Source: JAVBLF01 sp031553675
GTDB taxonomy: Bacteria > Bacillota > Clostridia > Christensenellales > CALWSW01
Reading direction: 5' to 3'
Assembly (NCBI GenBank): GCA_031553675.1
Contig: JAVBLF010000062.1
Coordinates: forward strand, 1 to 8,785
Length of the DNA stretch: 8,785 nt
Shown here one piece after another: positions 1 to 4,923 of this stretch (position 1 is its first letter; every line of letters begins with the position of its first letter). A program made the translations under genes and the position numbers. The notes below the pieces were generated by a model. It did no database searches. It saw only the letters and a list, made by a program, of their open reading frames with translations, and was not told the origin of the DNA.

Positions 1-732
1 GGCGTCGCGGAGCATTTGCGCCGCGCCTTTGCCGGCACTCTCGTCGTAGTAGGCGGTGAAGCGCGGATCCTGGACGTACATGTCGCAAAGGCCGAGGTAG
101 GCTTCGTCGGGGTAATGGCCGAAAAGGGACAACCACTGGCGGTGCAGTTGCACGGCGTTCTGGGCCGTTTCCCCGGCCGGATCGCCGCTTTGCAGGGCGC
201 CAATTAGCGCGTTTGTGATCTGGGCTTGTAGGTCTTGCATGCGCTCGTATTGTTCGGGCGTCAGGTTCATCATGCGAGCATTCGATTCGTCAACCTTGGC
301 GTCGCCATACTTCTGACGGATCTCCTCGCCGTACTTGGCCTCGTTTTGATCGACGAGGTCTTTCTTAAAGGCTTCAAAACGTTCGCGGTCTTTCATGGCG
401 TATACTCCTTTGCATTCTAACAGTGCTTTGTCGACGCTTTCGATCAGGCGATCGATGCGTTCGCGCTTGCTGGCCAGGCGCTCGCGCTGTGTCGCGAGGG
501 CTTGCGCGGCGTCGTAGTCGGGGGCGTCGATGATTCGATGGATCTCGTCGAGCGGGAATTCCATTTCGCGGAAAAACAGGATCTGTTGCAGGCGGCGCAA
601 CTCCGCATCGCCATAGCGTCGGTAGCCGTTTTCGGCGCGCTGCGGCGTCAAGAGGCCGATTTCGTCGTAGTGGCGCAGCATGCGGACGCTCACGCCCGAC
701 AGAGCCGACAGTTCGGATATGCCGTAGTGCAT
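1..732 (-). CDS. MerR-family transcriptional regulator, TipA type (3' end cut by window edge)
   Basis: This is a drug- or ligand-sensing transcription activator; 244 codons are visible and the frame is still open at base 1. Residues 2-66 form the MerR winged helix-turn-helix (GISELSALSGVSVRMLRHYDE, then the GYRRY wing), followed by a helix around residues 75-108 likely to form the dimer coiled coil. Residues 113-244 match the TipAS antibiotic-recognition domain, with the signature DMYVQDPRF at 217-225. Streptomyces TipAL is about 253 residues, so only some ten codons seem to be missing. The ATG at 732 is preceded by AAAGGAGG at 739-746 with 6-nt spacing. TipA-type regulators bind thiopeptides or other hydrophobic compounds and activate their own promoter. 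The ligand here is unknown. A strong internal start at codon 113 suggests a second, shorter product. Cys216 lies near, but probably not at, the thiostrepton-binding cysteine of TipAL. The family call is firm; ligand and targets are open. Confidence 0.92.
   Translation of the reverse strand, partial: MHYGISELSALSGVSVRMLRHYDEIGLLTPQRAENGYRRYGDAELRRLQQILFFREMEFPLDEIHRIIDAPDYDAAQALATQRERLASKRERIDRLIESVDKALLECKGVYAMKDRERFEAFKKDLVDQNEAKYGEEIRQKYGDAKVDESNARMMNLTPEQYERMQDLQAQITNALIGALQSGDPAGETAQNAVQLHRQWLSLFGHYPDEAYLGLCDMYVQDPRFTAYYDESAGKGAAQMLRDA
394..411 (-). promoter_or_regulatory. Internal ribosome binding site and in-frame ATG for a TipAS-like short product
   Basis: Inside the MerR gene, on its coding strand, AAAGGAG (411 down to 405) lies 8 nt before an ATG (396-394) that is in frame as codon 113. 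The start falls exactly where the DNA-binding and coiled-coil part ends and the ligand-binding domain begins (MKDRERFEAFKKD). Streptomyces tipA makes TipAL and the abundant short TipAS from an in-frame start at about codon 110. The product here would be about 132 visible residues plus the few beyond the edge. Translation from this site is an inference. Confidence 0.72.
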
Positions 733-753
733 GGGCTGCCTCCTTTCGACACC

Positions 754-784
754 ATGATAAACCCTCACACTGTGAGAAGGTCAA
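754..784 (-). promoter_or_regulatory. MerR-type promoter and operator of the TipA-like gene
   Basis: Read on the minus strand, a -35 box TTGACC (784-779) and a -10 box TATCAT (759-754) are separated by 19 bp. The perfect 13-bp dyad CTCACACTGTGAG (764-776) sits in the middle of the spacer. An over-long 19-bp spacer with a central dyad is the hallmark of promoters that MerR-family proteins activate by twisting the DNA. The expected transcript start is near 747, giving a leader of about 15 nt that begins next to the ribosome binding site. This predicts positive autoregulation. The boxes, spacing and dyad are seen directly; regulation is inferred. Confidence 0.85.
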
Positions 785-855
785 GTGCCTTTCGTCCTTT
801 TTCTCGAAACATTTCCACAGACATCGTTTCATAAGATCACCCGAGGGGGATTTCC

Positions 856-1443
856 ATGAAGCGGATTGTCGAAAAGGGCCTTTTGATCGTATTCAGCGCG
901 CTACTGATCACGTTTTTGTGGTACGCGCCGGCGTGGCTGCGGCCGATGTTCCAGCGCGACATTTACCGCGAATGGATGGAGAACAAAACGCCCGCCTGGC
1001 AGGGGATCGTCCACGTTTGGAACCTCTACGACGGCGAAACGAAGATCGACAGCGCCTGGCTGCGTTCGTCGTTCAAGCGCTACGAAAAGCAGACGCGCGG
1101 CGTCTTCATCGAGATGGCGACGCTGACGCCGGACGAAGCGGCCGCCTTGCTGGCCGAGGGGAATTGCCCCGATCTTTGGGTCTTTCCCGAGACCCTCATG
1201 CCACAGGGCGGGGTGAGGGACGTGCAATTTGCGCTGCCCTTGCCCCAAGCCGAGAAGAAGATCGAGTCGGACTTCGAGTTCGACGTCGGCGAAGGTGGGG
1301 CGATCGTCGAAACGCCCGAAGCGCCTGAAAACGAGCAGGTCAAGTGCGCGGCCTGGGTGTCGAGCCTGCACCCCGATTTCGCCGATCAGGCGCGCGCGCT
1401 CGGGGCTTACCTTGCGGAGCAGGCGCAGGGCATGGTAAAATGA
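856..1443 (+). CDS. Membrane-anchored hypothetical protein resembling a shortened solute-binding protein
   Basis: I do not recognise a named family for this 195-residue protein. It starts with a short basic stretch (MKRIVEKG) and a hydrophobic segment at residues 8-26, a likely membrane anchor or uncleaved signal. There is no lipobox cysteine. Residues 50-111 look like the first lobe of an ABC extracellular solute-binding protein: a strand IVHVWNLYDG, a helix WLRSSFKRYEKQTRG, then LTPDEAAALLAEGNCPDLWV, which resembles the usual G-x-x-PDL motif. Residues 130-163 are acidic and low in complexity. The end (residues 173-190, DFADQARALGAYLAEQAQ) resembles the closing helix of such proteins. Family members are normally near 400 residues, so the central part would be missing. 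GAGGGGGA at 843-850 lies 5 nt before the ATG. It is divergent from the MerR gene and lies 123 nt before murB in the same direction, so it may belong to the murB transcript. Function is unknown. Confidence 0.75.
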   Translation: MKRIVEKGLLIVFSALLITFLWYAPAWLRPMFQRDIYREWMENKTPAWQGIVHVWNLYDGETKIDSAWLRSSFKRYEKQTRGVFIEMATLTPDEAAALLAEGNCPDLWVFPETLMPQGGVRDVQFALPLPQAEKKIESDFEFDVGEGGAIVETPEAPENEQVKCAAWVSSLHPDFADQARALGAYLAEQAQGMVK

Positions 1444-1550
1444 AGGCAACGAATCGCTGCTGGCCAAACTGAGGGTCGGTCACCTTTGGATGTGGAACGG
1501 GTTTACGAACGCGGAGCCACGGCTTTTGCAGCGCGGCAAGACGAGAATGT

Positions 1551-1569
1551 GGGGGAACGACCGCCTATG
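1551..1569 (+). promoter_or_regulatory. Ribosome binding site and chosen start of murB
   Basis: GGGGGA at 1551-1556 precedes the ATG at 1567 by 10 nt. An in-frame ATG further upstream (1486) would add 27 residues that do not resemble the start of other MurB proteins, and its nearest purine-rich stretch is too far away. From 1567 the protein begins about 20 residues before the conserved DEPMKGHTTMNVGGPAD block, as is usual for Gram-positive MurB. Confidence 0.6.
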
Positions 1570-2475
1570 GAAGCACAGTGGAAGAGCGAACTCATGCGGG
1601 CCTTGCCCGGTGCGCAGATCCTTTGGGACGAACCGATGAAAGGGCATACGACGATGAACGTCGGCGGCCCGGCCGACGCCTTCTTCCAGCCGAAAAACAC
1701 CGCCCAACTCCATGCGGGGCTGATCGTCGCGCGGGAACAGGGCGTACCGGCGCTCATCGTGGGAAACGGCTCGAATCTGATCGTCCGCGAAGGCGGCATC
1801 CGCGGCCTCGTGGTCCAGATCGGCGCCGCCATGGGCGCTTGCCGCATCCAGGGGCGCAAAGCCGTCGTGCAGGCGGGCTGTTCGCTTCCCTTTTTGGCGC
1901 GTGAAGCCATCCAGAAAAACCTGGCCGGACTCGAATTCGCGGCGGGCATCCCCGGGAGCGTCGGCGGAGCCGTCGCGATGAACGCGGGTGCCTATGGCGG
2001 CACGATCGCCGATTGCCTGAAGGCGGCGCGCGTGATCGACCGCGACAATGTGCTGCGCGACATCGTGGTCAAGCCGGACGACATGGGCTACCGGACCACG
2101 ATCTTTGGCCGCGAGGGCATGACGGTGCTCGAAGCGGAATTCGAATTTCGCTACGACAAGGGCGGCGAGGCCCGCAAGGCCTACGACGACTTTCGCGCGC
2201 GCCGACAGGAAAAGCAACCGCTCGACCAGCCGAGCGCGGGCAGCGTCTTCAAGCGCCCCGAGGGGCACTTTGCCGGACAATTGATCGAAGCGGCCGGACT
2301 GAAGGGCTTTTCGATCGGCGGCGCGCAAGTTTCGACCAAGCACGCCGGCTTCATCGTCAACACCGGCGGCGCGACGGCGGACGACGTTTTGGCGCTGATC
2401 GCCGAGATTCAAACGAGAGTACAAGAGGCGAGCGGCATTCGCCTCGAAACGGAAGTGAAGATCGTCGGCGAATGA
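1567..2475 (+). CDS. murB: UDP-N-acetylenolpyruvoylglucosamine reductase MurB
   Basis: MurB is a cytoplasmic flavoenzyme. It uses NADPH to reduce UDP-GlcNAc-enolpyruvate to UDP-MurNAc, the second committed step of peptidoglycan precursor synthesis. The 302-residue length fits the Gram-positive type II form. FAD-binding motifs are clear: GGPAD at 33-37, GNGSNLIV at 66-73, and GIPGSVGGAVAMNAGAYG at 127-144. YR at 175-176 and the proton-donating serine in SAGSVFKRP (Ser226) follow. The C-terminal substrate domain carries AAGLKGFSIGGAQVS (242-256) and HAGFIVN (259-265), and ends with LETEV, whose Glu296 is the expected catalytic glutamate. No key residue is missing. It is first in a packed set with rapZ, whiA and crh, and its stop overlaps the likely rapZ start as ATGA. 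The neighbourhood murB-rapZ is common in Clostridia. Confidence 0.96.
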   Translation: MEAQWKSELMRALPGAQILWDEPMKGHTTMNVGGPADAFFQPKNTAQLHAGLIVAREQGVPALIVGNGSNLIVREGGIRGLVVQIGAAMGACRIQGRKAVVQAGCSLPFLAREAIQKNLAGLEFAAGIPGSVGGAVAMNAGAYGGTIADCLKAARVIDRDNVLRDIVVKPDDMGYRTTIFGREGMTVLEAEFEFRYDKGGEARKAYDDFRARRQEKQPLDQPSAGSVFKRPEGHFAGQLIEAAGLKGFSIGGAQVSTKHAGFIVNTGGATADDVLALIAEIQTRVQEASGIRLETEVKIVGE

Positions 2476-3383
2476 TCGCTTACGACGATGGGGGTGGAGT
2501 GTTGAACGTCCTGATCATCACGGGACTGAGCGGCGCGGGGAAATCGCACGCCCTGCGCAAGATGGAGGACAACGGTTATTTCTGCGTCGACAACTTGCCG
2601 ATCAGCCTGGTCGACGAGTTGGTGCGGCGTCTTCAGGGCGTGCCGGGCATGGAAAACGTCGCGTTGGGCATCGATTCGCGCAATCTTTCCTTGGCGAACG
2701 TGAAGGAGATGCTCAAAGCCCTGCGCGAGGAGGGCAACAAGGTCGAGATCCTCTTCCTCGACGCGCGCGACGACGTATTGATGCGCCGCTACAGCGAGAC
2801 CCGCCGCAACCACCCCATGGCGCGCGACGGCTTCGTGGCCGACGGCATCCAGAAGGAACGCCAAGCGCTCGAACAATTGCGCGAGATCGCGACCCTCTAC
2901 ATCGATACGAGCGAAAAAAAACCTGCCGAGCTCAACGTCGACATCGACGAGATGATGGCGCGCTCGGCCAGGAGCGTCGCGCTCATGATCCGCTCCTTCG
3001 GCTTCAAGTACGGCATTCCACCCGACGCGGACGTCGTGATGGACATGCGCTTCGTTCCGAATCCGTTTTGGATTCCGGAACTCAAGCCGCTGACCGGCGT
3101 CGATCAGCCCGTGATCGACTACGTGATGGGCTTTCCCCAGGCGCAAGCCTTTTTGGACGAGTTCTCCCAGATGCTCACCAAGCTCGTGCCTTGCTACCTC
3201 AAAGAAGGGAAGCCCCGCATCCTGATCGGCATTGGCTGCACCGGCGGACAGCACCGCTCGGTCTGCATGGCCGAGGCGCTCGGCAAACGGCTCACCGCGC
3301 TCGGCATCGGCAACATCGTATCCCACCGCGACCTCGACAAAGCCCGAATTCGGGTCGACGAGGCGGACGTGAAATCGAGGTGA
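2472..3383 (+). CDS. rapZ: RapZ/YvcJ nucleotide-binding protein
   Basis: RapZ (YvcJ in Bacillus) is a cytoplasmic P-loop protein that binds and hydrolyses ATP or GTP. In E. coli it is an adaptor that targets the GlmZ small RNA for RNase E and so controls glucosamine-6-phosphate synthesis. Its role in Gram-positives is less clear and includes effects on competence. Seen here are the Walker A GLSGAGKS (18-25), GYFCVDNLP (35-43), FLDARDDVLMRRYSETRR (95-112), SFGFKYGIPPDADVVMDMRF (175-194) and the C-terminal GIGCTGGQHRSVCMAEAL (253-270). The 303-residue length is slightly longer than the usual 285-295. The ATG at 2472 overlaps the murB stop (ATGA) but has no good ribosome binding site. The GTG at 2499 or TTG at 2502, just after a G-rich stretch (2490-2498), would give 294 or 293 residues and are realistic alternatives. 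whiA follows after 6 nt, without the usual yvcK between. Confidence 0.95.
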   Translation: MIAYDDGGGVLNVLIITGLSGAGKSHALRKMEDNGYFCVDNLPISLVDELVRRLQGVPGMENVALGIDSRNLSLANVKEMLKALREEGNKVEILFLDARDDVLMRRYSETRRNHPMARDGFVADGIQKERQALEQLREIATLYIDTSEKKPAELNVDIDEMMARSARSVALMIRSFGFKYGIPPDADVVMDMRFVPNPFWIPELKPLTGVDQPVIDYVMGFPQAQAFLDEFSQMLTKLVPCYLKEGKPRILIGIGCTGGQHRSVCMAEALGKRLTALGIGNIVSHRDLDKARIRVDEADVKSR

Positions 3384-3392
3384 ATCGCGGTG
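3377..3392 (+). promoter_or_regulatory. Ribosome binding site and GTG start of whiA
   Basis: GAGGTGA at 3377-3383 contains the rapZ stop codon and lies 6 nt before a GTG at 3390. The GTG gives the family-typical beginning MSFSSRAKEDL. Ribosomes ending rapZ would stop on the whiA binding site, which favours coupled translation. Confidence 0.75.
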
Positions 3393-4391
3393 TCCTTTTC
3401 ATCGCGGGCCAAGGAAGACCTGGGCCGCCTTCGTTTGACGCGCGATTGCTGCGCGCGCGCCGCACTAGCCGGGTGGATCCACACGGCGGGATCGCTCTCG
3501 TTTGGGCGGGGCGTGAAGCTGCGCCTTGTCACCGAGACGAACGCTGTCGCGCGGTGGGGGGTGCAGCTCGCCAAAAGGCTGTACGGCGTCGAGACGGAGA
3601 TCACCGTGCGCGAACGCAAACGCCTCGGCAAAAATCGCAGCTTCGGCATCACGCTGCAAGGCGGCCGCATTGAAGCGCTCCTCGCCGAGACGGACGTGAT
3701 CGCGAAGACCCCAGACGGTGTGGCCATACTCGAAACGGTCGGCGACGCGATCGTCGAGCGGGACTGCTGTGCGCGCAGCTTTTTGCGCGGCGCCTTCATC
3801 GGGGGCGGATCGGTCAGCGACCCCCAAAAGGGCTATCACCTCGAATTCGTCGTGCGCAGCGCCGCGTTGAACGACACCATGCTGCGCCTGCTCAATGGAT
3901 ACGATCTCAATGCCAAATCCGTGCTTCGCAAGGGAAGCCATGTGGTATACTTAAAGGAGGGCGACCGGATCACCGAATTTTTGACGCTGATCGGTGCACA
4001 CGGCGCGATACTCGACCTCGAAAGCGTCCGCACGATGAAGGACTTTCGCAACGATCTCAACCGCAAAGTCAACTGCGAGACGGCCAATCTCCAAAAGACG
4101 GCCACGGCTGCCGCGCGGCAAATCGAGAACATCCGTTACCTGATCGCGTCGGACGCCTTTCCCTCGATCGACGCGCAACTACAGCAGGCCGCCATGCTCC
4201 GGCTGGATCACCCCGATGTCACCCTCGCGGAGCTGGGCGAAATGACGACGCCGCCCGTCGGGAAGTCGGGCATCAACCATCGCTTGCGCAAGCTGGACGC
4301 GCTGGCCAACGCACTTCGGGACGAGACACCCAGAATCCCTCCAAACGACAACCGCCGGAACGATGCAGAAAGGGGCACCCATGGTCCATAA
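3390..4391 (+). CDS. whiA: DNA-binding protein WhiA (YvcL)
   Basis: WhiA is a conserved Gram-positive DNA-binding protein. It is needed for sporulation septation in Streptomyces and affects cell division and chromosome segregation in Bacillus. It pairs a fold derived from LAGLIDADG homing endonucleases, without the nuclease function, with a C-terminal helix-turn-helix. Matching features are the start MSFSSRAKEDL; CCARAALAGWIHTAGS (20-35); the second repeat CCARSFLRGAFIGGGSVSDP (126-145) followed by YHLEF; YLKEGDRITEFLTLIGA (187-203); RNDLNRKVNCETAN (220-233); and the C-terminal helix-turn-helix around 276-301 with PPVGKSGINHRLRKL. The 333-residue length is slightly above the usual 310-327 because of a polar tail of about 20 residues after LANALR. 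That tail spans the crh ribosome binding site and overlaps the crh start by 11 nt. The gene sits between rapZ and an HPr-like gene, as in Bacillus yvcJ-yvcK-yvcL-crh, but yvcK is lacking. Confidence 0.96.
   Translation: MSFSSRAKEDLGRLRLTRDCCARAALAGWIHTAGSLSFGRGVKLRLVTETNAVARWGVQLAKRLYGVETEITVRERKRLGKNRSFGITLQGGRIEALLAETDVIAKTPDGVAILETVGDAIVERDCCARSFLRGAFIGGGSVSDPQKGYHLEFVVRSAALNDTMLRLLNGYDLNAKSVLRKGSHVVYLKEGDRITEFLTLIGAHGAILDLESVRTMKDFRNDLNRKVNCETANLQKTATAAARQIENIRYLIASDAFPSIDAQLQQAAMLRLDHPDVTLAELGEMTTPPVGKSGINHRLRKLDALANALRDETPRIPPNDNRRNDAERGTHGP
4369..4383 (+). promoter_or_regulatory. Ribosome binding site and start of the crh-like gene, inside whiA
   Basis: AAAGGGG at 4369-4375 lies 5 nt before the ATG at 4381. 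This decides for 4381 over the in-frame ATG at 4363, which would add six residues and has no binding site. From 4381, Arg15 and Ser46 fall at exactly the standard HPr positions. Both elements lie inside the last codons of whiA. Confidence 0.75.
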
Positions 4392-4647
4392 AGTACTGAA
4401 GATCGACAATGAGGAAGGCCTTCGCTCCAAGCCGGCCGCCATGTTCGTCCAGACCGCCAGCAAGTACAGCGCCCAGATCATCATCGAAAAGGGCAACAAA
4501 AAGGTCAATGCCAAATCGATCATGGGGATGCTGTCGCTCGGCGTCAGCCAGGGCGAATCGATCCACATCGTCGTCAACGGCGACGACGAAAAAGAAGCGC
4601 TCACCGCCCTGACGAAGCTCATCAAGGATCAGTTTCCCGACGAATAG
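4381..4647 (+). CDS. crh: Crh-like HPr paralogue with Arg at position 15
   Basis: This 88-residue protein has the HPr fold throughout: strand MVHKVLKID, EEGLRSKPAAMFVQTASKY, then KKVNAKSIMGMLSLGV. In classical HPr the sequence GIHARPAT carries His15, which takes phosphate from enzyme I. Here the block is GLRSKPAA, so His15 is Arg and Arg17 is Lys, and PTS phosphotransfer is not expected. Ser46, the HPr kinase/phosphorylase target, is kept in KSIMG. B. subtilis Crh likewise lacks His15 (Gln there), shares KKVNAKSIMG, and lies after whiA (yvcL). As Ser46-phosphorylated protein, Crh acts as a CcpA corepressor in catabolite repression. It also regulates methylglyoxal synthase. The likely role here is regulatory, perhaps through CcpA. 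The gene overlaps whiA by 11 nt and is the last of the operon, followed by a terminator. Annotation as a PTS HPr (ptsH) would mislead. Confidence 0.88.
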   Translation: MVHKVLKIDNEEGLRSKPAAMFVQTASKYSAQIIIEKGNKKVNAKSIMGMLSLGVSQGESIHIVVNGDDEKEALTALTKLIKDQFPDE

Positions 4648-4654
4648 CGCAATC

Positions 4655-4683
4655 AAAAAAGTGTCCGTTGGACACTTTTTTTT
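4655..4683. terminator. Bidirectional rho-independent terminator
   Basis: Six A residues (4655-4660), a 6-bp stem GTGTCC/GGACAC (4661-4666 and 4670-4675) with loop GTT, and eight T residues (4676-4683). The A and T tracts can extend the stem or act as U-tracts on either strand. It lies 7 nt after the crh stop and 4 nt after the stop of the convergent DUF6440-like gene, so it probably ends both operons. Confidence 0.9.
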
Positions 4684-4687
4684 GTGC

Positions 4688-4903
4688 TCAGAAGCCGTAC
4701 TGGTTCTTCCCGTGGCTGGGATCGACGAGCGGTTTTCCGTCGGCGTCGAGCAGCGCCGTCAATCCGCCGCCATAGCCCGACATGGCGAACAAATACTGCA
4801 CGCCGGTTTCGGTGTCGGTGATGATGCGGATCGAGAAGCCGTCGAACTTCGGCGCTTCGAGTTTTGCCTTTTCGACGATAAAGCGGCGTTCGATGTCGTT
4901 CAT
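4688..4903 (-). CDS. Small DUF6440-like protein
   Basis: This is a 71-residue protein with no signal peptide or membrane segment. The core is a run of short predicted strands: RFIVEKAKLEA, then FSIRIITDTETGVQYLFAM, then GYGGGLTALLDADGKPLVD. The pattern of TGVQYLF, a glycine-rich turn, GLT-x-LLD and DGKP fits, from memory, the Bacillota family DUF6440, whose function is unknown. The family assignment rests on pattern recognition alone. A strong binding site AAAGGAGG (4919-4912) lies 8 nt before the ATG. It is the last gene of the leftward operon, 20 nt after the rsgA stop, and ends at the shared terminator. Confidence 0.8.
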   Translation of the reverse strand: MNDIERRFIVEKAKLEAPKFDGFSIRIITDTETGVQYLFAMSGYGGGLTALLDADGKPLVDPSHGKNQYGF

Positions 4904-4923
4904 GTTCGTATCCTCCTTTGGGT

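Noticed and set aside
374..834. Open frames overlapping the MerR gene on both strands in other frames
   Set aside because: They lack family resemblance, and the true MerR frame (start 732, good binding site, clear domains) covers the same bases.
790..855. Forward promoter for the 195-residue gene
   Set aside because: TAAGAT at 832-837 could be a -10 box, but no convincing -35 box lies 16-18 bp upstream, so I do not call it.
1440..1472. Ten-codon reading frame overlapping the stop of the 195-residue gene (ATGA), possible leader peptide
   Set aside because: It has no strong binding site, no run of regulatory codons and no attenuator hairpin after it, so it is likely chance.
1486..1566. Upstream extension of murB from the ATG at 1486
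   Set aside because: The 27 added residues do not resemble the start of MurB proteins, and no binding site is suitably placed. The ATG at 1567 has a G-rich site and the usual distance to the first conserved block.
2013..2471. Long open frame upstream of and in frame with rapZ
   Set aside because: It lies wholly inside murB in another frame and reads as arginine- and proline-rich sequence, typical of a GC-rich shadow frame.
3949..3970. Strong AAAGGAGG and a TATACT-like box inside whiA
   Set aside because: No start codon lies at a suitable distance after the motif, and no -35 box fits. The bases encode a conserved part of WhiA (YLKEGDR).
4363..4647. Classical PTS phosphocarrier HPr (ptsH) starting at 4363
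   Set aside because: His15 is replaced by Arg and the gene context is that of crh. The start at 4381 has the better binding site and restores standard numbering.
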